From Acidobacteriota bacterium (GTDB lineage Bacteria > Acidobacteriota > Terriglobia > Bryobacterales > Bryobacteraceae), in the NCBI GenBank assembly GCA_018268715.1, contig JAFDVZ010000008.1:600674-664673 (forward strand): 64,000 nucleotides of DNA, written 5' to 3'. The position numbers were made by a program, and so were the translations under genes. Under the pieces are notes generated by a model. The model saw only the letters and a program-made list of their open reading frames with translations, was not told the DNA's origin and ran no database searches. Shown here piece by piece: positions 18,409-30,267 of this stretch (its first letter is position 1; each line of letters begins with the position of its first letter).

Positions 18409-21183
18409 ATGCAGATCCGCTTATCCGTAATCATCGCCGCCACGGCCACGATCGCCATGGCGCAGCTTCCTTCCGCCAGCACGGTTTTCGACAAGGACGC
18501 CGTTCACGAGATCCGCTTGACCTTCTCGCAAAGCGATTGGTGGAACATCCTCACCACGAACTACACGGAGAACGAAGACGATGTGCCTTACACGGAGGCC
18601 GCGCTGAAGTGGGGCGATTACAAGTTCGACGTCGTCGGCGTCCGTTTCAAGGGTAATAGTTCCTACAACGGCGCCACCACGAAGAAGAAGCCGTTCCGCA
18701 TCAAGTTGAACGAGTTCGTCAAGGGACAGAAGATCGACGGCATGGCCAGCTTCAGCCTGAGCAATGCGTGGAACGATCCGAGCTTCGTCCGGGAGAAGCC
18801 CTATTACGAGTTAGCGGCGGCGGCCGGCCTGAAATCGCCGCGTTCGAGTTTTGCGGCCCTCTACATCAACGACGAATACTGGGGCCTGTATGTGCTGACC
18901 GAGGTCGTCAACGGAGACTTTCTGAAGAACTTCTTCGGCAAGGGGAACGACGGAGGCAATCTGTATAAGGCGGACGACATCGGCACGTCGTTCGAGTATC
19001 TGGGAACCGATCCCGCCTCCTACAAAACCACCTGGGAAAAGCAGAGCAACGAGGACGCCGACGATTGGACCGACCTGATCCAACTGTGTAAGACGCTGAA
19101 CGAGGCGACGGCGGATGACATAGAAGCTAAACTCGATCCGCTGATCGACATCGACAGCGTGCTAACGGCGCTGGCGCTCGATAACCTGACCGTGAACCTG
19201 GACAGCTACGTCAGCATGGGACAGAACTTCTACATCTACCGGCGGACCACGGATAGCAAATTCGTTTGGATTCCGTGGGACCCGAGCCTTGCGTTCGGAG
19301 CGCTGAGCCAAGGGCTGACGATTCAACAGATGAAGGAACTGGCGCTTGAGTATGTGCAGGCGTCGGGCGCCGCCGCCGGCGGACAAGGCGGCTCCCAACA
19401 GGCCGGGCGCCCGTTGGCGACCAAGCTCTGGCAATCGGCGAAGTACAAGCAACGCTATCGCGAGATCTACGCCCAGATGGTGGAGAAGGTGCTGATTCCC
19501 GATACGCTGATCGCGCGCATGACCGCGTTGCGCGAGATGATACGGCCGTGGGTTGTGGCCGATACGCAGAAACTGGTCACGCAGGATCAGTTCGACCAGG
19601 CCATGACTACCGACATGACCAGCAGCGCCGGCGGCGGCGGGACGACGAACCCGGGCGGAGGACAGACTGGAGGCGGCGCGCCTCCCACGGGCGGTGGGAC
19701 GACGCCCCCGACGGGCGGAGGCGATCCCACGGGTGGAACGCCCCCCACGGGCGGCGGCGCTCCGACCGGCGGGCAGACGGGCGGAGGCTCGTCCAGCGGC
19801 GTGCCGGGGCTGACGCCGTTCATCACCGGACGCGTGGCGGCGGTGAAGGCCCTTCTGACTGGAGCGACGCCGTTGACCGTGTCGGCGAGTCCGGCGTCGC
19901 TTCAGTTCGTGCGAACTGTGACGGGATCGGCGGTCGCGCAGACCGTTCAACTCGCGCTCTCCGATGCGTCAACGAGTGGGACGTTCACCGCATCGTCCTC
20001 AGCGGATTGGGCGACCGTTACGCCCGCGTCGGGATCGCTGCCGGCGGCACTTTCGGTTTCGGTCGGGGGCGCGAGCCTGACCGCCGGAACGTACAACGCC
20101 ACGGTCACAGTCGTGGCCTCCGGCGCCACGAACAGCCCGCTGTCGATTCCCGTCACGCTCACGGTGACGTCCAGCCCGGCTCTCATTGCTTCGCCGTCGT
20201 CGCTCGCCTTCAGCGGCGGGGGCCAGGGACTCAACTCCCAGGCCATCCAGGTGACGGCGACATCGGCCACCGCCTTCTCCGCGACTGTTTCCGACAGCTC
20301 CTGCGGGACGTTCCTGACGGTGAGCGCCAGCTCCGGCGCGACGCCCGCTACGGTGACCGCGACCGTCAACACTTCCGGCGTGACGGCGTCCACCTGCACC
20401 GCGAACATCCTGATTGCCGCGTCCGGAATGACCACGGTGAAGATTCCGGTTACGTGGTCGAGCGGCGCCGCTTCAGGCCCCACGATTACGAGCATCCTGA
20501 ACGGCGCGAGCTACGCCGCGGGCGCCATCGCGCCGGGCGAGGTGGTCATCCTTTTCGGCACGGGCCTTGGTCCGGCGACCGCGGCGTCCGGCGGCTTCCA
20601 GGGCGGCCGGTGGGCCAAAAGCGTAGCGGGCGTGCAGGTGACCTTCGATGGAACCACCTCCCCGATCCTGTACGTGAAGGACACACAGATCGCGGTCATC
20701 GCGCCCTTTGAGTTGGCCGGCAAGACGCAGACCAGCGTCCAGGTGGCGATGAATCAGCAACGGTCGGCCGCGGTTCAGGCGGCTGTGACTACGGTGGCGC
20801 CGGGCGTCTTCACCGCGGATTCGAGCGGCGCTGGAGCCGCGGCCCGCGTCACTACGGCCGGGGTGGCGAGCGGGGCGAAAGCGGTGGCGAAGGGGGAGAC
20901 GTTCTCGATCCTCGCGACCGGCTTGGGATGGCTCGATCCAACGCCCGCGACGGGCGCGTTGGGCTCCGCCGCGGCTCCGCGCAAGGCGACGTCCGTGGTG
21001 GCCGCGACGATCGGAGGACAGCCAGCCGCGGTCGCCTACGCCGGCACGAATCCGAATTCGCCGCTCGGGGTGTACCGCATCGACCTGGTCATGCCCGCCA
21101 CGGTGAGTTCGGGCGATGCGCGGCTGATCCTTGCCGTGGATGGAGTTCCCGCGCAAAGCGGCCTGACTGTGCCGGTAGAGTGA
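18409..21183 (+). CDS. Secreted CotH-kinase-like protein with BACON-like repeats and Solibacter C-terminal domain
   Basis: A 924-residue secreted protein. A signal peptide (1-19) is followed by a CotH-like kinase domain to about residue 400 (VRFKGNSSYNG, NAWNDPSFVREKPYYELA, VWIPWDPSLAF). A low-complexity linker of Gly, Thr and Pro repeats covers about 400-465. Two beta-sandwich modules of BACON/IgG style follow (each starting near SPASLQF or SPSSLAF). The last 230 residues are the TIGR03437 domain named for Solibacter (SILNGASYAAGAIAPGEVV). CotH proteins phosphorylate proteins in spore coats and in some cellulosome systems. What is modified here is unknown. Confidence 0.85.
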   Translation: MQIRLSVIIAATATIAMAQLPSASTVFDKDAVHEIRLTFSQSDWWNILTTNYTENEDDVPYTEAALKWGDYKFDVVGVRFKGNSSYNGATTKKKPFRIKLNEFVKGQKIDGMASFSLSNAWNDPSFVREKPYYELAAAAGLKSPRSSFAALYINDEYWGLYVLTEVVNGDFLKNFFGKGNDGGNLYKADDIGTSFEYLGTDPASYKTTWEKQSNEDADDWTDLIQLCKTLNEATADDIEAKLDPLIDIDSVLTALALDNLTVNLDSYVSMGQNFYIYRRTTDSKFVWIPWDPSLAFGALSQGLTIQQMKELALEYVQASGAAAGGQGGSQQAGRPLATKLWQSAKYKQRYREIYAQMVEKVLIPDTLIARMTALREMIRPWVVADTQKLVTQDQFDQAMTTDMTSSAGGGGTTNPGGGQTGGGAPPTGGGTTPPTGGGDPTGGTPPTGGGAPTGGQTGGGSSSGVPGLTPFITGRVAAVKALLTGATPLTVSASPASLQFVRTVTGSAVAQTVQLALSDASTSGTFTASSSADWATVTPASGSLPAALSVSVGGASLTAGTYNATVTVVASGATNSPLSIPVTLTVTSSPALIASPSSLAFSGGGQGLNSQAIQVTATSATAFSATVSDSSCGTFLTVSASSGATPATVTATVNTSGVTASTCTANILIAASGMTTVKIPVTWSSGAASGPTITSILNGASYAAGAIAPGEVVILFGTGLGPATAASGGFQGGRWAKSVAGVQVTFDGTTSPILYVKDTQIAVIAPFELAGKTQTSVQVAMNQQRSAAVQAAVTTVAPGVFTADSSGAGAAARVTTAGVASGAKAVAKGETFSILATGLGWLDPTPATGALGSAAAPRKATSVVAATIGGQPAAVAYAGTNPNSPLGVYRIDLVMPATVSSGDARLILAVDGVPAQSGLTVPVE

Positions 21184-21224
21184 GTTCAGCTTCCGGCCGC
21201 GCGGCTGTGATAAATGTAGCAGGG

Positions 21225-22256
21225 ATGACTCGAAGAACCTTCGCCGCCGCCCTGGGCGCCGCCGCCGGATTGCGCGCATGGCAGAATCCGGCGGTGCGGC
21301 TTGGCGTGGAGATGGGCTCCATCAGCTCGGCTAAATTCACGCCGTTCCAATATCTGGATTACCTGGCGAAGATCGGCTTGCAGGTGGCGCAGTTCAACGC
21401 CTCCACGCTGGGCGTCGAGCTGGCCCGCCCGGATGAGGAGATCATTCGCAAGGTCCGCGATCACGCCGCGAAGTTGGGCATTTCGACGCCGATTGTGTCG
21501 GGAAGCTGCATCTGTCCGAGTTCGAGCGCGTTCAACGCGAAGCTGGGCACGGCGGAGGAGCAGATCGGCTATACGCTGCGGCTGGCGAAGCTGATGGGCG
21601 CAACCGCCGCCCGCGCCGTCATCGGCGGATTCAAGGAACGCCCCGCGATTGAGACGCATGTGCAGAATTTGGCGCGCGTGCTGAAGAGCATGCGGTCGCA
21701 GATCCGCGATTCGGGCGTGCGGATCGCCATGGAGAATCACGGCGGCGATTTCCAGGCGCGCGAACTGAAGGCGCTGATCGAGGACGTGGGCCACGACGTG
21801 GTGGGCGTCTGCCTGGATTCCGGCAATCCGCTGTGGATGATGGAGGATCCGCACCTGACGCTGGAACTGCTTGGGCCGTATGCGCTGGGCAGCCATGTTC
21901 GCGACACCGCCGTGTGGCGCGTGCCGGAAGGCGTCGCGGTGCGATGGGTGAACATGGGCGACGGCAACGTCGACATCGACGGTTGGCTCCGGAAGTTTCG
22001 CGCGATGAAGCCGGAACTGGCGGTGACCTTCGAGAATATCGTGTCCGGCCAGCCGCGCATCATCCGCACCTTCGATCCGGCGACGTTCGCCGATTATCCG
22101 AAGATGCCCGCCGGGGATCTTGCGCGTTTCCTGGCGCTGGCCGAAAAGGGCAAGCCGACGCCCCCGGCGCCGCCGGTGGAAGGCAAGTCGCGAAGCCAGC
22201 AGCAGCTTGAGGATCTCGAGGTCTGCGTGCGGTATACCCGTAAGCTGCTGGGCTGA
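21225..22256 (+). CDS. Tat-exported sugar phosphate isomerase/epimerase-like TIM-barrel protein
   Basis: A 343-residue protein that begins MTRRTFAAALGAAAG, a short Tat-like signal, at the ATG at 21225 with AGGG just upstream. The rest is an AP-endonuclease-2-type TIM barrel: the metal ligands fit E in RIAMENHGGD, D in VGVCLDSGNP, H in GSHVRDTA and E in TFENIVSG. Substrates of this family are ketoses, inosose or related sugars. It follows the CotH-like gene by 41 bp and meets the CcmH-like gene tail-to-tail. Confidence 0.8.
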   Translation: MTRRTFAAALGAAAGLRAWQNPAVRLGVEMGSISSAKFTPFQYLDYLAKIGLQVAQFNASTLGVELARPDEEIIRKVRDHAAKLGISTPIVSGSCICPSSSAFNAKLGTAEEQIGYTLRLAKLMGATAARAVIGGFKERPAIETHVQNLARVLKSMRSQIRDSGVRIAMENHGGDFQARELKALIEDVGHDVVGVCLDSGNPLWMMEDPHLTLELLGPYALGSHVRDTAVWRVPEGVAVRWVNMGDGNVDIDGWLRKFRAMKPELAVTFENIVSGQPRIIRTFDPATFADYPKMPAGDLARFLALAEKGKPTPPAPPVEGKSRSQQQLEDLEVCVRYTRKLLG

Positions 22257-22264
22257 CGCTCCGC

Positions 22265-22693
22265 TCAGTCGTCCCAATCCTCGGGCAGCGCCACGGGCGG
22301 CGCGGCCGGCGCCTGGCCAGCGGGCCGACGCATCATGCGACGGATCGCCCACGCCGCCACCAATCCGCCCGCCATTAACGCAGCCCACGGCGTCCACCAC
22401 AACCACTGCCACGCCGCGCCTTCGGGCAGCGCCAGGATGCGGCGTGAATACTCGCCTACCAGCACGGCCTTGATCTCGTCGTCGGTCTTGCCCGCCGCCA
22501 CCATGCGGCGGATCTGTTGACGCACATCGTCCGCCTTCGGCGACTGGTGCCGTATCAGATTCTCCTGCCAGCAGCAGGGCGCCATGAATGTCTCAAACAA
22601 CCGCCCGAGCCTCGGGTTTCCGCCCGCCGGATTGGCCCAGGCCGGCAATCCGGCGGCGAGAACGCACAATACCGATAATGTTCTGAATCCCAT
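22265..22693 (-). CDS. CcmH/NrfF-like cytochrome c biogenesis protein
   Basis: A 142-residue protein with a signal peptide (about 1-20), a CcmH-type three-helix domain and one C-terminal membrane helix (WLWWTPWAALMAGGLVAAW). CcmH normally reduces apocytochrome through an LRCxxCQ motif. Here the cysteines are adjacent, APCCWQENL with C40 and C41, as in a variant seen in acidobacteria. The rest (DVRQQIRRMVAAGKTDDEI) keeps the family signature. It starts 20 bp after the copper-receptor-like gene. In this context a role in handling metal thiols, rather than heme, is possible. Confidence 0.7.
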   Translation of the reverse strand: MGFRTLSVLCVLAAGLPAWANPAGGNPRLGRLFETFMAPCCWQENLIRHQSPKADDVRQQIRRMVAAGKTDDEIKAVLVGEYSRRILALPEGAAWQWLWWTPWAALMAGGLVAAWAIRRMMRRPAGQAPAAPPVALPEDWDD

Positions 22694-22713
22694 CGAAACC
22701 GCCTTTCGCGACG

Positions 22714-25014
22714 CTAGAACGCGTACCTCAGTTGAACGAAGAAGTTCCTGCCCGGCTCCGGGATCTTCACGCCGGCGGCGTACGGATCCCGGTAGTAGGA
22801 AAGGTGCTCGTAGTAGAAACGGTTCGTCAGATTCTCCACCGAGAAGCTGCCCGAAAACCGCTTGTGGGTGAAGCCGGCTCGCACGCCGAGCAGCGCGTAG
22901 CCCGCGGTCGGCTGCTCCTTGAGATCGGCGCTCACCAGTGGCTGGCGATTCACCGCCGTCGCGCCGAATTCCGCGAAGGCCCACTGGCGCGTGTAACGCA
23001 ACGCGCTCCGCACGCGCAAGGGCGGCATTTCCGGCAGGTTCCGGCTGCGCACGTTGGCCGACGGCGCCAACTCCGCGATGCCGCGCGTGTACGATCCGCC
23101 GCCGTCGATCGAGAAGCGTCCGCCCAGCTTGAAGCCCCACGTCATCTCGCCGCCGAACAAACGCGCATCGACGTTGGTGAACGACCGCGCCGTTGTCGCG
23201 ACGCCCATACTCATGCCCATCCCCGAACTCATGGGCGGCATGTTCAACCGCGGCTGCTGGTTCACCAGGATGAAGTTGTTGAGCACGGAGTAGAAGAACG
23301 ACGGCCGCAGGTAGAACCGCTCGTGGTTCGCGCTCCAGCCCGCCGCAAACTCCGTGTTGCGCGTCACCGGCAGCAGGGGATCGCCCACGGTCACGCTGGT
23401 TCCCATGCCGCGGCTGATGTAACGCTCCTCGGCATCAGGCAGGCGGCCCGTGCTGCCCACGCCCGCGTACGTTTCCATGCCGCGCGACAGCGCGACGCTC
23501 AGCCGCGCGTTGCCCGAGGCGTAGTTGTCGTTGTTGGACGTGCGCCGCGTGTTCTGGAACTGATAGTAGAGGTCGGTCGAGCCGCGCGGATCCTCCACCA
23601 GCATGCGGGCGTGGTCGAAGCGCGCGCCGCCGGTCAACCGGACGCGATCGGTCAGGTCCCGGTGGTAGTTCACGAAGGCGCCTTCGGTACGCGTGCCGAC
23701 GTTGGGAACCGAGGGATTGAAGGTCAGCATGCCGCTCATCTTCATGAAGCCGGCGACGCTCCACAGACGGTCGTACGCCTCCACTCCCCCGGTGAAGTTG
23801 CGGCCGAAATCCGCTTCGACGCGGCCTCCGGCGGTATGCGTGGCGGCGTCGCTCGCCATCATCCAGGCGCCCATCATGGCTGAGCTCCGCTGGCTGTCGG
23901 ACATGAAGTGCTTCACTTCGGTGAAGTAGCCTTCGAGGCGCACGGCCCGCACCGTCGAGCCCAGGTCCCGCGCGGAGTACCGGACGGCGGCGCGATCGGC
24001 GTTGTCGTAGTCGGAGTCCATGGACAGGTACGGATAGAGGATCAATCCGGCCTGCTGGCGGCTATAGGAGAGCGAGATCTGCTGCCGGTCCGAGAGCGAC
24101 GCCTGCATCTCCATCCAGCCGGTGTTGATGTCGAACGCCCGCCGACCTTTCCCCATCGCGCTGTAGGCAGCGTAGTCCGTGAACCGGCGACCGGACCCGT
24201 CCGTGTACGGATCGGAAACGCGGTAGGAGTATCCGCCCAGGATCCGGATGGCGCGGTTGCCCCACGATCCCGTGAGGCTCGGATTGTAGTAGCCGAAAGA
24301 GCCGGCTGTGAAGGAAGGCTTGAGGCTGAACCCCATCCCCGGCGCCTTCGTCACGATGTTCACCACGGCGCCCAGGCTGCCCTGGTGAAGCACGTCGAAT
24401 GCGCCCTTGGTGACCTCCACGTGGTCAACTTCGGCGAAGTCCACGTGCTGGGCCGGCGGATCCATGTGCGATGGACAGGCGCCGTAGGTTCGCGTTCCAT
24501 CCACCAGCACGTTGATGTTGTTCTGCTGGAAGCCGCGAATCACCAGGTCGTTGGCGATGCCGGCCTTGCGGATCTTCCAGACGCCATCCACCTCAGTCAA
24601 CGCCTCACCCAGGTCCCGCGCGGAACTCTCTCGCACCCCGGTAAGATCGAGCGCCGCTTCGTGGGGCGGGGCCGCGGCGCTGATTTCAATCGACTGCCGG
24701 TACGGGGCGACATCGAGCGTCAGCACGACATCCCGCGCCCCCTCCGCGGCCGTGCGGCTGGCCGGCGCGAAGCCCGCCGCCACGGCGCGTACAGTGTACT
24801 CGACGGAGGCGTCCGCGCCACGGTCCGGCGTAAGCGTGAACACTCCGTCACCGGAGGATTTGGTCTCCGCCACGCTCCGGCCGTCCACTAACAACTCGAC
24901 TACCGCGCCGCGAATGACGCCTCCAGAAGCGTCCTTCACAACGCCACGGATCGGCTCCGCCACACCGGCGGCAGCCGCCAGGACAAACATCAACAAGAAA
25001 ACTGGCAACTTCAC
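22714..25014 (-). CDS. TonB-dependent copper receptor, OprC/NosA-like
   Basis: A 766-residue outer-membrane receptor. A signal peptide is followed by a carboxypeptidase-regulatory-like domain (about 20-105), then the plug. In the plug, TYGACPSHMDPP holds C180 and M184, the CxxxM arrangement that binds Cu(I) in OprC. An extracellular loop near residues 585-605 is very rich in Met (NMPPMSSGMGMSMG), again as expected for copper. The barrel ends in FVQLRYAF. It lies between a Cys-rich small exported protein and a CcmH-like gene, all on one strand. Copper import is inferred from these residues; other soft metals are possible. Confidence 0.8.
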   Translation of the reverse strand: MKLPVFLLMFVLAAAAGVAEPIRGVVKDASGGVIRGAVVELLVDGRSVAETKSSGDGVFTLTPDRGADASVEYTVRAVAAGFAPASRTAAEGARDVVLTLDVAPYRQSIEISAAAPPHEAALDLTGVRESSARDLGEALTEVDGVWKIRKAGIANDLVIRGFQQNNINVLVDGTRTYGACPSHMDPPAQHVDFAEVDHVEVTKGAFDVLHQGSLGAVVNIVTKAPGMGFSLKPSFTAGSFGYYNPSLTGSWGNRAIRILGGYSYRVSDPYTDGSGRRFTDYAAYSAMGKGRRAFDINTGWMEMQASLSDRQQISLSYSRQQAGLILYPYLSMDSDYDNADRAAVRYSARDLGSTVRAVRLEGYFTEVKHFMSDSQRSSAMMGAWMMASDAATHTAGGRVEADFGRNFTGGVEAYDRLWSVAGFMKMSGMLTFNPSVPNVGTRTEGAFVNYHRDLTDRVRLTGGARFDHARMLVEDPRGSTDLYYQFQNTRRTSNNDNYASGNARLSVALSRGMETYAGVGSTGRLPDAEERYISRGMGTSVTVGDPLLPVTRNTEFAAGWSANHERFYLRPSFFYSVLNNFILVNQQPRLNMPPMSSGMGMSMGVATTARSFTNVDARLFGGEMTWGFKLGGRFSIDGGGSYTRGIAELAPSANVRSRNLPEMPPLRVRSALRYTRQWAFAEFGATAVNRQPLVSADLKEQPTAGYALLGVRAGFTHKRFSGSFSVENLTNRFYYEHLSYYRDPYAAGVKIPEPGRNFFVQLRYAF

Positions 25015-25141
25015 AAAATCCCCCTCGGATGAGTCGCAACGATGAATGCAACGCAGGCCGAAGCCGCCATTCCCAGGCGGCAGCGGACGCGTCTGACCAT
25101 GCGGCCAAAGGCCGCACCGATTTGTCAGCGGATGGAAGCGA

Positions 25142-25555
25142 CTAGGAAACCGGGGGAGGACGTTGGAACAAAACAGCGGGGATGCCGTTCGAACGGCTGA
25201 TGGCTACCGCGGAGACGATGAGCGGGACGTAGGGATCGACCTTGCCGGCAAACGTGGGATTCGCCATCACGGCCGGCGCCGCGGAGCCGGCGACGCCCGG
25301 GGCTCGGCGGCAACCTGGAGGGCATGCCGAGGCCGCCTTCCAATGCTCGCCCACATCCCCGGAGCGCCGGCAGCAGCAGGACTTTGTGCGTTTGCAGCAG
25401 GCCATGCCGCAATCCAGATCGGAGCCGCCGAGCGCCGCGGTCAGTCCCTCGGCGTAGGGAGCAAGCACCGCGAGCAGTAGAAACAGGCCTAGCAGCGCGC
25501 GGCGCACACTACCGCCGCACGACTGAAACACCCGGCGCCCGATCGGATTGAACAT
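25142..25555 (-). CDS. Cys-rich exported or membrane-anchored small protein
   Basis: A 137-residue protein, not recognised. The start at 25555 gives an N-terminal membrane segment (LLGLFLLLAVLAPY, about 21-34). A dense cysteine patch follows (C49, C53, C54, C60, C61, C62), then C78 and C82. Such a patch could bind Cu(I). The gene is 127 bp upstream of the OprC-like receptor on the same strand, so it may be the first gene of a copper operon. No binding site for a copper regulator was recognised upstream. Confidence 0.55.
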   Translation of the reverse strand: MFNPIGRRVFQSCGGSVRRALLGLFLLLAVLAPYAEGLTAALGGSDLDCGMACCKRTKSCCCRRSGDVGEHWKAASACPPGCRRAPGVAGSAAPAVMANPTFAGKVDPYVPLIVSAVAISRSNGIPAVLFQRPPPVS

Positions 25556-25636
25556 CGAAAGAACCAGCGAAGTGGACCCTAGGTCCGCTTGCGTGAGTGT
25601 AGCACGCCAGGCTGGTCCATCCGCCACAATGGAGCT

Positions 25637-27811
25637 TTAACGGATGTCTACGGTAGCCTTCAGCGGCGGGTTCGCCGACGAATCGCCCGCCAGCAGGCTG
25701 ACCTTCTCGGATTCGACCTCCAGCGCCTTCGCCCGAGCGTTCCAGTAGGCCAATCTCGACGCCTGAACGGGAATCTCCACCGTCCTGGTTTCGTTCGGCT
25801 GAAGGGTGACGCGTTGAAAACCGACCAGTTGCAGTCGTGGGCGCTCGACCTTCGAGCCCTCATGCCGGGCGTAGATCTGCACCACTTCGTCGCCGACCCG
25901 CGCGCCGGTGTTGCTGACCTCTACACGAACCGTCACGGCGCCATCCTTGGGCAACCGGGTCGCGCTGGTCGTCATGTTGACGAGCTTAAACGTTGTATAG
26001 CTCAGGCCGAAACCGAACGGGTACAGTGGCTCGCCTTTGAAGTACATGTAGGTGCGCCCGTGCCGGATGTCGTAGTCCATCATGGGCGGCAGTTGCTCAA
26101 TCGACTTGGGCCAGGTGACCGTCAGCCGCCCGCCCGGATTGTAGGCGCCAAACAGAACCTGGGCGATCGCCGTGCCCTCGTCCTGCGAGGAGTGCGCCAT
26201 GTGCAGGATCGCTGGCACATGCTCCTGGCTCCAGTTCGTCGTGAACGGGAAGCTTGAGATGAGCACCACCACCGTCTTCGGATTCACGGTCATCACCTGC
26301 TTCACCAGTTGCTCCTGGTATAGCTGCAAGGTCTCCCGATCGCGGCCCTCGCGGCCTTCGCTCGGGACCGTGCAGGGCAGCGTCGCGTTGCCATTCCACT
26401 CCTTGTCCATGTCGCCGCAGCGCGGGTCGTTGCCCACGAACACGATCGCCAGGTCGGACTTCTTCGCCGCCGCCACCGCCGCTCCGCCCGTTTCGCTCTC
26501 GGCGTAGTTCACCGTCACCGCTGGACCCAACTCAGCCTTGATGCCCTGTAGCGGCGTCGTGGCGTAGGGAGGCGTCCCGCCATACCAACCCCAACGCACC
26601 ACGTCGGCGTGCGGGCCGATCACCGCCACCGACTTGAGCTTCGTCTTATCAAGCGGCAGAAAGCCGTTTTCGTTCTTCAGCAAGACGATCGATTTCCGCG
26701 CCACCTCAAGCGAGATCGCGTGATGTCTGTCCGAATTCCAAGGTTCGGGCGAATCCTTGATGGTCGTGTAGGGGACCATCTCCGGCGGATCCAGCAGTCC
26801 CAATTTAATCACCGTGCGGAACTTCGGCCGCAGAACGTCGTCCAGTTCGGCCTCCGTGATCTTGCCTTCCTTGAAGCCCGCCTTGGCCTCATCCAGATAG
26901 CGGTCCAGGAACTGGTTGATTCCCGCCTTCACACTGGCGATCACAGCGGCTTTCTGGTCCGGGAAGGCCTTGTGCCCCTTGACCAACAGATTCACCGCGC
27001 CCCCATCGCTCGACAGGACGTCCCCGCCCCACTGCTTCATGACGACGCCGCGCAGCACGGGATGCACGGTCATCGGCGTCCCGTTCCAGGCGTTGTAGGA
27101 CGCCATCAGCGCTCGCGCCCCGCCCTCCTGATAAGCCATGCGGAAAGGCAGCGAGTAGTATTCCCAGAACAGGCGTTCGTCGAAAACCGAGTTCGACATC
27201 CGCCGGTCGTCTTCGTTGCTGTTGGCCAGGAAGTGCTTCAGCAGCGCCGCCGCTTGCCAGTACTTCGGATTGTCGCCCTGCAAGCCGCGCGTGAAGGCGA
27301 CGCTCATGACGCCATTGAAGAACGCATCTTCGCCGTAGACCTCCTCGCCGCGACCCCAGCGAGGATCGCGCGCCAGGTCGGCCTGAGGCCCCCACAGCGA
27401 GAGCAGCCGCCGGTTGTACCTTGCCGTTTGAGTGATGAAGCGCGCCTCGTAGCCCTCGACGCCTCCCGCCTGTCGAATCAGGTCCGGGTCCCACGTAGCG
27501 CCCATGCCGGGGGGTTGCGGAAACTGGGTGGTGGCGAAGACCTGGCTGGAGCCGGGCCTCGCGCGCTGCACCAATCCACTGATGCCCTCCGAAATGCCCA
27601 TTTCCGGCACGCCCAACCGCGGCACGGAGGTGCGCACGCCCAGGCAGGCGATCTTCTCGTCGACGTTCATCAGCGACAACAGGCTGTCGACGCGCTTCGC
27701 AATGTCGAGATTCGGGTCTTTAAATGGATAAGATGGCGGCTGCGCAAGCAGCGTCGCGCACGAAAGAGCTTGAAGTATGAAGAGGCCAGTACAGCGTCGC
27801 ATATGCTGCAC
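25637..27811 (-). CDS. Exported GH3 beta-glucosidase-like enzyme
   Basis: A 724-residue glycoside hydrolase family 3 enzyme with a signal peptide (about 1-23; M4 is an equally good start). The barrel domain includes the conserved KHFLANSNEDDR segment. The catalytic nucleophile lies in VLSSDGGAVN; Asp is kept, but the Trp or Tyr that usually follows is Gly. The alpha/beta sandwich comes next, and a fibronectin-III-like C-terminal domain (VRVEVSNTGARVGDEVVQIY) closes the protein. It should release glucose or xylose from oligosaccharides. It stands alone, 105 bp from purS. Confidence 0.9.
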   Translation of the reverse strand: MQHMRRCTGLFILQALSCATLLAQPPSYPFKDPNLDIAKRVDSLLSLMNVDEKIACLGVRTSVPRLGVPEMGISEGISGLVQRARPGSSQVFATTQFPQPPGMGATWDPDLIRQAGGVEGYEARFITQTARYNRRLLSLWGPQADLARDPRWGRGEEVYGEDAFFNGVMSVAFTRGLQGDNPKYWQAAALLKHFLANSNEDDRRMSNSVFDERLFWEYYSLPFRMAYQEGGARALMASYNAWNGTPMTVHPVLRGVVMKQWGGDVLSSDGGAVNLLVKGHKAFPDQKAAVIASVKAGINQFLDRYLDEAKAGFKEGKITEAELDDVLRPKFRTVIKLGLLDPPEMVPYTTIKDSPEPWNSDRHHAISLEVARKSIVLLKNENGFLPLDKTKLKSVAVIGPHADVVRWGWYGGTPPYATTPLQGIKAELGPAVTVNYAESETGGAAVAAAKKSDLAIVFVGNDPRCGDMDKEWNGNATLPCTVPSEGREGRDRETLQLYQEQLVKQVMTVNPKTVVVLISSFPFTTNWSQEHVPAILHMAHSSQDEGTAIAQVLFGAYNPGGRLTVTWPKSIEQLPPMMDYDIRHGRTYMYFKGEPLYPFGFGLSYTTFKLVNMTTSATRLPKDGAVTVRVEVSNTGARVGDEVVQIYARHEGSKVERPRLQLVGFQRVTLQPNETRTVEIPVQASRLAYWNARAKALEVESEKVSLLAGDSSANPPLKATVDIR

Positions 27812-27916
27812 CTATTACATTCAAACGGCGCCCGCTCCGCAACCACGACATTCGCGGCGCGCACGGCCCCTCGGCGGGCGGCCTTGACGCGCCGGGACGT
27901 GAATGAAGCGCTCCGG

Positions 27917-28162
27917 CTAGTCGAGGAGTTCGACCTGAAAGTTTTCGATCACCGGGTTCGATAGCACGTCCAGCGAAATCGCCTCCAGTTCCTTGGAGAC
28001 CTGCTCGCGGTCGGCGCCGTCGGCGATCGCGATGTCGAAGTACTTTCCCTGGCGGACGTCGGCGATCATGGAATGCCCGAGTCCAACCAGCGCCGATTTA
28101 ATGGTTGCGCCCTGGGGATCGAGTACGGTGGGTTTCAGACTGACGTATACGCGCGCTTTCAT
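27917..28162 (-). CDS. purS: Phosphoribosylformylglycinamidine synthase subunit PurS
   Basis: An 81-residue PurS, the small subunit that joins PurL and PurQ in the fourth step of purine synthesis. It shows the family pattern [17 protein letters not shown], then [11 protein letters not shown] and a C-terminal [11 protein letters not shown]. The length is normal. purQ and purL, usually next to it, are not in this window. It diverges from uvrB with only 52 bp between the two starts, which must contain both promoters. Confidence 0.9.
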   Translation of the reverse strand: MKARVYVSLKPTVLDPQGATIKSALVGLGHSMIADVRQGKYFDIAIADGADREQVSKELEAISLDVLSNPVIENFQVELLD

Positions 28163-28214
28163 GGGAACCCCTATTGTAGCGAACCGGCGCGGGGGCGCTT
28201 CCTATACTGGAACT

Positions 28215-30230
<2,016 letters not shown>

Positions 30231-30267
30231 AAAAGGGGCCTCGGACCGCGATATCCTGGAAGCATCC

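Noticed and set aside
19660..19800. GC-rich repeats in the CotH-like gene as a DNA repeat or CRISPR
   Set aside because: They are in frame and encode the Gly/Thr/Pro linker.
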